Positions 49,054-60,500 of a stretch of 64,000 nucleotides of DNA are shown piece after piece. Below the pieces are notes generated by a model. That model made no database searches and was not told where the DNA came from. It worked only from the letters and a program-made list of their open reading frames with translations. Source of the DNA: Dirofilaria immitis (lineage: Eukaryota > Nematoda > Chromadorea > Rhabditida > Onchocercidae); NCBI GenBank assembly GCA_024305405.1, contig JAKNDB010000066.1:620001-684000 (forward strand), read 5' to 3'. Both the position numbers and the translations under genes were made by a program. Each line of letters opens with the position of its first letter. Positions within the stretch are counted from its first letter, which is position 1.

Positions 49054-50889
49054 ATGAATGAGGAGTGCATTATCCGGAAATTGGTGGCGGATGGAGATGG
49101 TGGTGGTGATGACCGTCGATTCGTGACCATTCTTACATTACTATTAAAGGCTATTAAAGGGCCGGAACCATCACAAAAGTATGTAATTTATTTATTGGTT
49201 CTAAAATCTCTCATACGTAGTTTTGGAGAATTTTGGAAGTTGTTGTGAATGTTTCAGAGATGTCTCAAAAGAATCATTAAAAGTACTTTTTTTGGAGTGA
49301 ATTCTTTTGAAAAAATCTTAATTGTATAATTCTGTTTAGTTTGTTACCACGTATTATGAAAATGATAGATGCGGCAGAAACTGCTATGAAAAAACAGGTA
49401 CTGATTTCTGCAATGAATGAACGGCAGATAGAAGAGTACGCCATGCTTACTAATCATATAGGCAAGTTTATTTTATTTTTCGAAATCAACTGATTTTATG
49501 ATATCAATCAGAAATGAAATGCCTAATTGTTATCTGTTTAAACAATGTTTCCGTTTAAACATTTTCTACTACATATAGGATTACATGCTTAATGTTTCTC
49601 CATAAAAGATTGTCGGATTTCTTTTTATGTTTCTTGAAACTGAACGAATAGGCAATTTTCGGATACTTTCTAATCCTTGCAATTGAAGTGTATTGCTTGA
49701 ATTTATGCTTTCCTCTATACTTGAAGATTTGAGATAGTGCAGTTAGCTGTTTCGAAAACATCCTCTGGTTTATTTTTATGCAAATTCAATCTCAGCAACC
49801 TCCAACCAGTAGTATACAGCAACATTCTCCGTACTCTTTAGCGTCAAAAGAAAATCAATGATTACATTTGCTACTCGATTCAGGATTTTTGAATTATTAC
49901 AGAACAAGAAATTGTAAAGGCGAATGAAAAGATGTCGGCTGCAAAAAAGAATTATCTGTTGCGAAAGGGATGCGGAAAAATAAAGAAGAATATGAATTAT
50001 TAGCCAAAATGATTGAAAAAGTGCCATCTAGATCAGAAACTATTAGGTTTTTTTATGTCTCCTCCAAGCAAAGAATTGATTTTTCGTTTTTTTTTCAAAT
50101 GGAAAGTAAACAAATATGTCAACTTAGAAATTGAGTGATTTTAAACCCAAGAATTTTCATGTATATGAGACGGTTCTGCGCAATAGTATGTTGAAAAGTG
50201 AATTTCAAATTTAATAGGTTTTTGAAATTTGTTACATTTGTAAAATTTTCAATCCCTATTTCAATACTGGAATTTATTGAGCGATGGAATGATAGGGCTT
50301 TCATTCTAAACAGTTGCCTACTACAATTACTGAAAGCTTTAGATATTGTGCTATTGTCCACTTAATATTGATTAAAATTGTAGGAAATTAGAAATTATCA
50401 AAAGGAACTTGAAGAACTTCATGAAAAGCAACGAAATTTAGAAGCGAAGGTTTGTTTACCGTTATCTCTTGTTGATTTTGTAGTACTCGTTAATTAAATG
50501 CCTTTAGAAGCTCGCGTATTAATCTATTACCTTATATTTAATCATAATCTTTCATAGAGAAATATGCTAATCATACCACACTTCATTGATTCCTCACATC
50601 AGGCGATTTTCAGCTAGCGGATCGACGCAATCATTTGCATGCCTTCAATATAATATTGGCAAACTTTTGTAGATTTCTGAAAGGTATGTTCTTAGTTCAT
50701 CAGAAAATATCATTTTATTTCTCGCCATTTTTTCAAATATTCTTCGGGTCTCATCTTTTTTATTTTCTTTTAATTCATTAATTAGAAAGTTGTGATTCCT
50801 AAATTGCAGACGAAGAAAATGATGAAATAATGAATAACGATGAGAACCTAGATGGTACGGCCATAGAAACAAAGAAAGAAAAAGCCTAA
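49054..50889 (+). CDS. thoc-7: THO complex subunit 7 (mRNA export)
   Basis: THOC7 is a coiled-coil subunit of the THO/TREX complex, which couples transcription to nuclear mRNA export. Exons: 49054-49178, 49340-49461, 49903-50046, 50392-50449, 50614-50683, 50810-50889. The joined product is 199 residues; human THOC7 is about 204. Family landmarks: IIRKLVADGDGGGDDRRF near the N-terminus (human IRKRLLIDGDGAGDDRR), a heptad-rich middle (AKKELSVAKGMRKNKEEYEL) and an acidic tail. Exon 3 reads through only if the A6 run at 49943-49948 has one more A; without it the frame hits a stop at the residues most like human THOC7, so a sequence error is the best reading. The intron after exon 2 uses a GC donor (ATAG|gcaagt). 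The acceptor of exon 4 is GAAATTAG (50391), not the TTGTAG eight bases before it, because only that keeps the phase. Confidence 0.92.
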
Positions 50890-50940
50890 TTTGGTCTTAA
50901 TTTTATTTCTATACGGGTATTTATGGTGCTACATTATTCG

Positions 50941-50960
50941 CTGTTTTTGACAGTCTTACA
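50941..50960 (+). promoter_or_regulatory. Spliced-leader acceptor between thoc-7 and the Cys-rich ORF
   Basis: CTGTTTTTGACAG ends at 50953, 64 bases after the thoc-7 stop and 7 bases before the next ATG. A strong acceptor at this spacing is what nematode operons show between cistrons. Confidence 0.55.
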
Positions 50961-51122
50961 ATGGTGTTTAAAAAATTCCTACCAATGTCATGTGCAGACG
51001 ACACATTTCTATGTAAATGCAACAGATGTTTGAAGAAATGTATTTTGCACCATTATGACAATGATAAACACAAACATGTTCATAAGAACGAATCGGAATC
51101 AGAAACGAAAAGAATTTCTTGA
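50961..51122 (+). CDS. 53-residue Cys-rich small protein, downstream cistron (unrecognised)
   Basis: Not recognised. One uninterrupted frame from ATG 50961 to TGA 51120-51122. The N-terminus MVFKKFLPMSCADD leads into FLCKCNRCLKKC, so Cys occurs at residues 11, 18, 20, 23 and 27. A His-rich stretch (LHHYDNDKHKHVHK) and a polar tail (SESETKRIS) follow. Cys plus His could bind zinc or another metal, by appearance only. There is no convincing signal peptide, though a second Met at residue 9 could be the start. The acceptor 7 bases upstream and the 64-nt gap to thoc-7 suggest a third operon cistron. A TTTTCAG just after the stop (to 51131) could be an acceptor, so an alternative C-terminus is possible. 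Confidence 0.5.
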   Translation: MVFKKFLPMSCADDTFLCKCNRCLKKCILHHYDNDKHKHVHKNESESETKRIS

Positions 51123-51650
51123 CTTTTCAGGAGACCAAGGCATTTAAGAATTTTACAAATGAAAGTAAATAGGGTCCTGAAAGATTCACGCATAAAATAT
51201 TGCTCTTAATTTCTTTAGTAATGCAGTCGGATTGCAGTGAATTCACCAAAAGAAAAGCAACTAATTTACGGGGAAAAAGTAATGGCATATTGCTTTTATT
51301 TTGAAAAAGCTTCGCTTTTAGAGTTGTCAATAGAGAAGAATAGCATTACTAGTCAATGGTACTTTCTCACATATGGAGTGGAATATTTAATTTTCTCAAT
51401 TTCTTCAATTTTTAGATGATTTGTCTACAAATAGAATTAAAAGATGAATGTTTAGATGAGACGACTTGAAATGACAATTTTTTCAGATGATCGATCATCG
51501 TTCTTCCGTCATCAAGAGATGGTTGCACTGAATAATCGGACAGTCAGAGTTTTAATTTAAAAGCATATTTCATCCGAAGACTAGAATTTCGAAATACAGA
51601 AATGAGGTGAAATGATGTATTAGAATAAGATATATCACACGGATGATAAT
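51123..51650. other. Convergent 3' regions
   Basis: Tail-to-tail interval between the Cys-rich cistron (plus) and the PRL phosphatase (minus). On minus an AATAAA lies at 51295-51300 and could end the phosphatase transcript after a ~350-nt 3' UTR. Two overlapping open frames here (51127-51330 minus, 51237-51419 plus) do not look coding. Confidence 0.45.
51295..51300 (-). terminator. Candidate poly(A) signal of the PRL phosphatase
   Basis: AATAAA on minus (TTTATT on plus), about 350 nt after the stop codon. Confidence 0.35.
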
Positions 51651-53194
51651 CTACATTAGTGAACATCTCGCTGGTTTTCCCTCTACATTATACCGCAATT
51701 TTCGTAGCTGTCCCGTTGATTTATATTTTTGAAGGAAATTCAATTGTTTTTGGTTAAGAGCGCCTCGTCGATGTCTGAAATAGAATTTCCATCACACCGA
51801 TTGCAGCAGCACCACTTATGACTAAAATATGGCAAATTTTATTATTTTTTTCCTCTTAGCTGAAACTTCATTAGTCTGGAAAATTTTTAACAATTTTGAG
51901 TAACAAATGTAAGCTTTTAATTTATACCGATTCATCACATTACTAATACATACTATGATTTAAAAAGTTACGGTAAAGAACCAACATTTTTTATTATCAA
52001 ATCTTTGATGAACCGGTTCTTACCACTAAATAGCAATTTCTGATGTATTCCACTTAACTTAAAGTCCCTTCATTTCACATTTATCAAGCAATGACTATAC
52101 AGGAGCAGCATACCGCCTGATGAGATCAACAGCATCCTCGTATTTCATACCAGCTTCCATAAGAGCGATAGCTACAAGAACTGGAGCTCGACCTAATCCT
52201 GCTACACAGTGTACAGCAATGCACTGATCTGGATAAAGTTTAAAACTTTCTTTTGCTAAAGATAACCATTTGGTGATCAACTGAAAAAACGGACATCTCT
52301 ATCTAATAAGTTCACTGTGATTTTCCGATTAATTTAGTGGGGCTATGAAGAATCTGAATCTGTACCTAATATGTATAAATTTCTTACAAAAATATTTATT
52401 ACAAGTTTACCATAAGTTGCATTTGAATATTACTAACAGAATCAGCTTCATAGATTCACGTCAATCAAATAAATATACATGATCAAATTAATCTCGTTTT
52501 CTTCCTAAATAAAAACAACCTCAGGAGGTGGTGCGCTACCATCATCAAATTCCCAGTCGAGTACATCAATACCATTTACAATCAGTGGTGTCGTTGCGTA
52601 CGTCGGTTCACATACCCTAACTACTGCTCGAGCATTATGCTTTTCAAGTTCCTAAAATTTTGAAAATATAGTTAGAAGAGATACTTCAAATCTTTTAAAA
52701 CTTTCAGCTGTTAATTCACTTTTCAGATTTTACGCATAAAAATAACAAGAAATATTAATAAAAGAATCAAACATCTTTCACTATTCAACATCTTTCCATT
52801 CAGAATTAGTTACATGATAAAACATTTATTGCAATTCTGCATTTGCAAATTAAATAAAATTAATTTCTAACAATAATAATTATAATATTTTCATGTAAAT
52901 TAAACTCTCGATGCCTTCCAGTTGAAAAATATCTTTTCCAAACTTATCGCAGATATTCAACAACAAACATGCCTTATAATGTGACGTTAAATAGATCAAT
53001 ATTAATTTAACTTGCCAAATGAATAGAAATCTTATGTTTAAAATACTTGAAAAAAGAATAACTTCAATATAAGTATTGATTGTTAAATCAGATGGTCGGT
53101 CAGTGATTAAAAACCTCATCCTGCCATATTGAATTTCGCTAGGTGCTGGCTTAAAATATGTCGCAGCTGATTGTTTTGCAGTTGACGACTGCAT
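51651..53194 (-). CDS. prl-1: PRL/PTP4A-type prenylated tyrosine phosphatase
   Basis: Dual-specificity phosphatase of the PRL (PTP4A) family, normally farnesylated and held at membranes, where it also binds CNNM magnesium transporters. Minus-strand exons: 53194-53063, 52651-52520, 52280-52114, 51774-51651; all phases agree and give 184 residues. Landmarks: [20 protein letters not shown] near the N-terminus; VVRVCEPTY with Cys58, matching the regulatory Cys of human PRL; the acid loop DWEFDDG (Asp80/Asp81) at 76-82; the P-loop [14 protein letters not shown] with catalytic Cys113 and Arg119; [17 protein letters not shown]; and C-terminal CSLM. The Ala after the P-loop Arg is the PRL hallmark. 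Human PRLs read WPFDDG; here Pro is Glu. The usual polybasic stretch before the CaaX box is short (LRKLRY...GKPAR). Start at 53194 is chosen because TATCAG|GAAAAAA lies directly upstream; an in-frame ATG at 53218 is before that acceptor. Confidence 0.95.
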
Positions 53195-54312
53195 TTTTTT
53201 CCTGATATCATAACTCACAATGAGCAGAAGTTGCTATCACAAAAAGCGTTGCTTTTTCCCTTTCAAACTATAAAAGAGACATTGTAATGAACTATAAATG
53301 ATAATGAATAATGATAGTGAGAAGAGACAAAAATGATAATAATAAGAAATATGACAGGATATGTAATTCCAACATATAATTTATATATAAGGGTGAATCG
53401 AAAAGCAAAATTGAAATAATAAGAATTAAATCATAGACGATTTTTGCTCAAAATTTTGGAAATGGTGATTTTCTTCTTCCTTTTACAATTTCTAAAAGAT
53501 TCCGATAAATCTCAGATTTATTTGATTTTATTTTTCTTAATAACAATAAAATACCGTATTTTCGTAGCCACGCTTTATTGAATAAATGACTCCACTAGTA
53601 AAAATACCTGAAAATAAATCTATACAATAATGAAACATTTATTATTCCAAATTGTTAATGTCCAACTTCTCCCCAGAAAATGATATGCTCAGAAGTATAA
53701 ACAAATCATGTAAAGAAAAAATGCATTTTAATAAGACTGCATTATTTAATTTTTGTGTTTTATAAATTTTTAATTCCAAAAAGTTGTTATATTCGAATAT
53801 TATATATATTTCAGCTATGCTAATTTACATGTCTGTTAGTTTGAAGATTCTATGGTAGAACATAATCTTTTTTTTTTTTTATATATATATATTTTTTTAT
53901 ATATATAAGGAATATATATATATTTTAGATTTTGACTTTCATTTCTTAAAGCATAAAATTCTCATTAAAAGAATCTATTTTGAAATATTATATTATCAAA
54001 AGTAATCCCAATAATATCATAAATCAAACATCTTAGGCTACTAGCAAACAAAAGGTCAATTCATAGATTCACAAATTGAGAATAATGAATATAATACAAA
54101 ATTGCTGACATGTTAAGTATGGGAATGAAATAGAAGCAGCTCACACTTTCTCTTTCTCCATACCTTCCTTTTCAATTATGGAAAAATTTGGAAATGGCAA
54201 ATTGTCTGAGTTCACCAAACCGATTTTTTTAATCACAAGTACAGCATTGTTCCTGCCATATATTTAATTTATGATATTAACAACGGGTCAAGGGGCAAAA
54301 ATATAAATATAA
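53195..54312. other. Upstream region of the PRL gene
   Basis: AT-rich, with a poly-T plus TA-rich tract at 53868-53930. On minus, TTATTTTCAG (ending about 53609) followed by GC-richer sequence and TACG|gtattt near 53556 could delimit an untranslated exon, without proof. Confidence 0.35.
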
Positions 54313-54471
54313 GCAACAGAAACAGCAGCAGCATCATCATCAGTTAAAAGAAAAGAAATTAAATATCCGAAACAACATGCGACAAGCCATTCCTCCTCCA
54401 TCAGTGTAATGATACAGCAATACCGTTCTTATGATACGAATGAAAAAGAAAAAAATGATGAAGGAAGATGA
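54313..54471 (+). other. Exon-like open segment (52 codons)
   Basis: Between a TAA at 54310 and a TGA at 54469 one plus frame is open with polar, coding-like residues (AAASSSVKRKEIKYPKQHAT, SVMIQQYRSYDTNEKEK). The CAG/CAT runs help keep it open, and the minus strand also has a 36-codon frame (start MEEEWLVACC). No convincing splice sites, so it may be chance. Confidence 0.2.
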
Positions 54472-57400
54472 GAAAAAATGTTAAGATGAGGAAAGGATGC
54501 AGAGGAACAGAGGAATAGGAAGAACGGATATTTAAATATTGACCTTGACAACAATCAGGTATGACCTTTGAGATTATACTTTCTAATGTCGATTATTCAG
54601 TTACTTGGAATGAAGTAACAAATATGAATTTAGTTTTTTCCGTAACTTAATTTGGCATTTAAAATAAATAATTAATAATCGTAATCAATTTCACATTATG
54701 CTAATTATTCTTCAGTTAAAAATTGATTTAATTCAACCATATTCAACTTGATTTCAAACCTCATTTCATTAAGCTGCATATGCAATGGAATATTTTAAAT
54801 GAATCTATTGTTTAATGGTGAATAATCAACAAGAAAAACATCCCAAAACGATATCTCTATAAGCCAAGTCAATAAATAATTGCAAAAATTTACTACAGAG
54901 AATTGCAATTAGCGATATAAAAGTTTTTTTTTTCATAAATGCTTTCTTTTATATTTGAATAATTTCTATTTACTTTTATATATGCTTTCATAAAGACATT
55001 CTTCTCTGAATGATGAAATATTTCCATTGCATAAAAATTCATTTTAATTTTACGAATATTTCAAAAATCTGTGAACGCAATAACTGATTAATTTTAAATA
55101 AGTAGAGTTAATTCTCAAAGATTGCTGTTCACATTAAATAGACCTATTTAGTACAAAAGATGTTATTTGATATTTAAGTACCATAAATTCATTCACTTCA
55201 AAATGTCAAAAACTGCTCTATTAAATTGCTGCAAATATGACCTTTGTTATAGATACGAAGCAAATTTTAACAAATTTAGTGCAAAGAATAAGAAATAGGA
55301 TCGTTTTAAAGTAATCGAATATGAGAATAAATTAGACAACTAATGAAACAAACCATATCCATTTTCATCAAAACTGATTCAAATGGTCGTAGGAAATAAG
55401 AGTTAATGAATAAATCGATGAACATCTCTGATCGATAATGCATAATATTTCATATAAAGATACAAAAACATTGATAATGTTCCACAAAATGAACTACAAC
55501 CTTTATCCACTACTACAGAAAATGGAAAGTTACACATAATTCAGTTATTTATTATACTAAAATATAAATAAAGATCAAATACAAATAAATAATTAAATTG
55601 ATGATTGACCGTATGTAAAAACTTACTACGAATTGAAGACGATTATTTATCATGCCTAATAGTCAATTTTAATGATGGATATTAGCAATATGCATGAACA
55701 AACAGCTGCTGTTGTCAATAATATCTTGAAAAATAATCATAAGTTAAATTATACAAAATATAGAATATGTTTTAATGATAGAACGTGAAAAGCCTAATTA
55801 TTTGATTGCGTCACATAATTATCTTATAAATTCAATTCTTGCTTTCATTTAAAATTTTTTGTTAATAATTTCTTCATTGTTACATCAATTATCTTATTCG
55901 ATATGCTCATACTTTTACTAATTGCATCGCATATTTTTCATATAAACTTTACTCTTAGGCATAATCTTTTGAATAATAACCTAAATAATAACAACAACAA
56001 TAAAAAAAAAAGAAATGACAAAGAATTGTCAAATTCGTAATTATTCAATAAGATTTCGTAATATGACCTGACCTGATAATGTCAACAACACGCTTAATAC
56101 TGACAAACAAAATTAATAGACCAAAAACAATTATAATTTTAAGATAGCTAAAAAGAAGAAAAATCATTTTTAGCAAAATATTACTCTCAACTATTAAACG
56201 ACTTTAGTATATTTAGTTAATAGAGAAGAGATTAAATAGATGATCGGAAAAATTTAGTCAATATACGAAGAAATAAATCAGCAATAATGCTTGAAATGAT
56301 ATCTACTTTGGCAATTTCTCTTTCCACATAATTGCAGTATAAAAAGACCAAAAGAATAACTCATTAAAATCACATTCTAATACATATTTTCACATAAATT
56401 TTTCATATAAATCATACAAATTCAATACATGTATTTAATGATGAAGAATACAAAAGATTATTATTCGAAAAATTAATGATTAAAAATTCTTTAAATTTTT
56501 AGAAAAAAAAAGATATATTATAAAATCCATAATATAATTGTTTTAATTACTCAAGCATTTCATTTTCATACAGCTATTTATCTCTATATGCATAAATTCA
56601 ACTTATTCTTAATTTTCTCAAATAAATATTCAAAAAAAAACTATTTTGATGAAAGGAATTGACGAATTTAATTTATATAACAATACTAAATTCATGGAAA
56701 AAATAGAAATAAAAGAGGAACATAAAATGTCCAGCATAAAAATCTTTTCTATTCGACAGAATAAGTTGACATTTAATAGTTAGTCTGCTGAGAAGCCTGG
56801 AGTGTAATAAGCATTTCTTCAACAACGATAGATAGATAGATTGGCTTTTATCCATTTAAAATAAATTCCGTATGAAAATGTCTGTCTCAAACTGATCATG
56901 AGCTAGCTGCAACTTTCTTCAAATCGATTCATTAATCATAATAGTTTTGTTCACTTCTCGATACAAAAATGAAAATGTTGAAATGGAGAAATAAATAAAC
57001 GAACTTTAAGAAAAAGGAAAATATTTGCCGCACAAGAAAAAGGAGAAATAGAAATTCTTCCAAACATCTTATTTTCTATTACAGATTGTAATTTTATAAA
57101 TTAAATAATGAATAAATTGTATATGAATAGAGAGAGAGAAAAAAGAGGAAAAAGAAAAGGGAAGAAAAAGAAAGAAGATGTTTATTGATTAGCGGCTACA
57201 TCGTAAACAGAAAGCTCATTACAATAGTTAGAATTGAGTATTCTGTTATTCAAAAACAAAAATAACACTATCAGTGTACACTTGATAAGAAAGTTCAAGC
57301 AAACTTTTACTACTTGAATGCTAACATGACAAGTCAATATGCCACTTATAATTTTATGCAGAAATTAACCACAACTTAATATTTGCGTAAATTACGCTGA

Positions 57401-57663
57401 AGATTAGATGTTTGAAATTCCAAAACTTCTCGAAAAAAAAGTACATCAGGAATCATGCATGAAGTACAGCATGGCAATAATACCTCATATTATCAGATGT
57501 GTACCAGTGAATGTCTAACAGTTCTACCCTCCGTCAATATAATTTTAACACATCACGAACACTCTGTCATTTCGCTATAGGCAATTTATTGTCGAGACAA
57601 AGTTAAAATTTGAGTACTCAATAGTTCTCTGTTTTTTCTTCTTTAAATGGAAAATTGACTTAC
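54472..57663. other. AT-rich spacer
   Basis: No supported gene. A purine-rich stretch follows 54472. A (GA)-rich tract lies at 57129-57180. Open frame 56673-56855 is not coding-like. Confidence 0.5.
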
Positions 57664-57852
57664 CTGAGAGCAATAAACGAAAAAAACTGTAATTCGGAAT
57701 AATCTCTTGCAATAATCCAGCTGTTTAATAATTACACCTGCACAAACAGTAAAACTTTCACTGTAGCTCTATGTTTCACTTCGTCATAAAAACACAATGA
57801 CACAATTTAGTAGTGCTGTGCTCGACAATATTCTCCAACTTCTGCGCTTAGG
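57664..57852 (-). other. Exon-like segment bounded by canonical splice sites
   Basis: On minus, TTTAATTTCAG ends next to 57852 and CTCTCAG|gtaagt lies at 57664/57663, a perfect donor. Sequence between is less AT-rich than its flanks. Probably an untranslated or short coding exon of a minus-strand transcript, possibly a 5' exon of the PRL gene 4.5 kb downstream. Confidence 0.4.
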
Positions 57853-58046
57853 CTGAAATTAAAAAAACCTTTTAGTATTAAATGATCCAGTTATTGAAGC
57901 AAAAATGGATCAATACAGATTGACTCCAATATAGTAATAAACTGATGCAAAATCAGCTGTACGAGACAGAATACAATAGCTTTCTTTACAATTAACGTCA
58001 AATATTAAATAAAATGGGATAATTGAATGAAACAATTAGAACTTAC

Positions 58047-58085
58047 TTTAGTCACATGACCTTTTGTACTTCTCAGTTTTATCGC
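58047..58085 (-). other. Possible 39-bp microexon
   Basis: On minus, TTTTATAG precedes 58085 and CTAAA|gtaagt follows 58047. Joined to 57852-57664 it keeps an open frame for 35 codons (pieces KLRSTKGHVTKPKRRSWRIL, STALLNCVIVFL). That may mean a coding 3' end of another minus-strand gene rather than a 5' UTR. Confidence 0.25.
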
Positions 58086-58703
58086 CTATAAAAAGAAAAA
58101 AAGATGTTACTGTTCGTATTCAAGAAACGAAGCATTGTGCAGAATATAGTAAGATAGTATTTAAATATCACCGGAATATCAAGTTATCATTTTTTATCAA
58201 TAAAATTCGAATAAATCAAATTGTAATATGTTCAAAATTGAAAAAGAAAACAATAAAAAGCTAGACTTAAATAAAAATTAAAAAAAGACGTAAATAATAT
58301 TTTCAACAGCGGTAAAAATTAATAGAAATTTATATAAAATAAAACTAGATTAAGATTGTTACAGTGCAAAATCAATCAATGATACATAAAATGAGACTAC
58401 TTATTTCAAAATCGTTACTGTACTGACGTATGATACCTTGCCAAATAGTAGTCATTCAAATTAAATTGATTAGATTAACAAAATGTTTTTAAACGAAATC
58501 GATAATTTAATCAACAGATGAAGTTAGTTTGTAAATAAACATCATATATTATATGTTCTCTCAGGTAAGTTGATGTTTTAATTGTAGTAGGAGAAAACAT
58601 ATCGAAAAATAACTCAGACCTTTCGAATTCACGAATCATAAACTATATAAAGATAAAGAAGAAAAAGAATATAAGTACCAATTCATCTAAAAACTAGTTT
58701 CAG

Positions 58704-58789
58704 CTGATGAGCCCGAAGTACTCTCATTGCAATTAGAAAAGTTCACTATTACTCATAACAAGAAGAAGATACTGCTTGACGGCTTATAG
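58704..58789 (+). other. Possible terminal exon on plus
   Basis: After a good acceptor (CTAGTTTCAG, to 58703) one frame gives 27 coding-like codons and a TAG (DEPEVLSLQLEKFTITHNKK then KILLDGL). A perfect donor (TCTCAG|gtaagt) lies at 58570/58571, but the sequence before it does not give a long open frame. Partner exons not found. Confidence 0.25.
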
Positions 58790-60419
58790 AATTCATAATA
58801 ACTAAAAGTAGTGTACGTTTTTCTCACATAAATTTTTAATAATAAAAAAGAATTTGCTGTGTAAACGGTGTAAAGCATTCCAGATCATTCCTAATTGTTT
58901 ATTTATGTCATATTTTTCTTAAATTTAAATTTTATTTGACTAGTAATAATTGATGGAAGATATATGTTTTCAAACTAGATAGTTAACAAGAGCCAACAAA
59001 TTCAAAACGTATCATTTGAATTATCATTCGAATTATGTAGAAGTTTCTAGAAATAATCAGTTATAATTCAAAGTAAAATTGTAGGAAAAACAAAGAGAAT
59101 ATCGATATTAAGTCGATATTTTTTCGTTCACATTCGTATTATATTTTATTTTAACGGAACATTAGCAACATTTACAATAAAAAATTTTGCTTGTCTCGCA
59201 TAATATCATTGAATTTCATTTTGTCATATTTTCTATCAATGAATGATGGATATATGAAAACAAGCAATATTTTACATTTGCTGTAAATAATAATGATCTT
59301 TTATGGAAAAGCGATTCAGTGCACAGGAAAATTATTTCCATCGTTTCAATAAAATAAAAATTGAATCTCTTTAAATATATACACATATATGAAAAATAAA
59401 TCAATGACTATTCCTAGGAAAAAATTGTTCTTATCTTTCAAATAGATTTTCCTTTGCCATCTTTATCCTCATATTTTACATTTCGAGAAAGTTCATTGAT
59501 TTAAGGAAAATTTGGAAATGAGTAAAAAATTCTACTCATTGATAATTTCAAATTGTAAAAATATTCAGCATTATGGATAAAATCATAATGACAGTGCAAA
59601 ATATGATAAAAAAAAAGGTAAAAATGTTCATGTCATATAGCGTTTGAACAAATTAAGTATCATAGCTTTAATAATATTACAATTATATCATTTTTTCAAG
59701 CTTAGCAATATGTAAGTATAAAACTATAAAAAAACCATGGAATATCAAAAAATTTTTTAAAATATCATTTATAATAAAGTTTGGTAATTGTAATGATATA
59801 ATTGTATTATTATTTAAGAGCGAAACTTATTAATTCAATATTTCTCATTTTATGCAGCATTATGAGAAGAAATTAGATTTGCTTAATAACATGCACGGAA
59901 CGGATCTATTTCAGCTTTCCACAAAAACAAAAAAATTTATTTAAAAATTTAAAATTTTAAAGTAGCTGAAATCTTTTTAATGATAAACGATGCAACAGTT
60001 TTTACTCTAATGGTTCAGTTGTTAATTTGATCTCATAAATCAAAACAATCAATCGTCCAATAAAAAAAAACTCGCACATTTCAAAATATGTTAAAATTCA
60101 GTATGATTCTCATAAGATGATTAGTAGAGATGTTATAATAAAAAGGATACTTAAGAATAGTGTGATCAGTAAAACGTTATTTTAAAATATTCTTTCCCGT
60201 CATATAAATGTACTAATGTAAATATCGGAAAAAGAATATCGACACATCATATTATTCCTAAAGATTTTGTCATTACTAACGATAACAATTAATATTTTTA
60301 TATCTTATGGATAATTGAAGAGAAAGAAGGAAATGAAGAAGGCATATAATCATAAGATTCAACAAAAAATTTTTCCTTATTTGCGTCTTTTTAGTACTAC
60401 GATATTAAAATTATTTCCG

Positions 60420-60500
60420 CTACACACATACATACACAAACATACACACACACACACGCGGACACACAGATACAAAGACATACACACATATACACACAAT
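60420..60500. repeat. (ACATAC)/(CA)n microsatellite
   Basis: ACACATACATACACAAACAT passing into (CA)n and ACATAYACA. It produces artefactual Thr-His or Val-Cys open frames. Confidence 0.9.

Noticed and set aside
52880..53218. 112-residue ORF as a separate protein
   Set aside because: Its first part is PRL exon 1; the remainder is intron read through after the donor at 53062.
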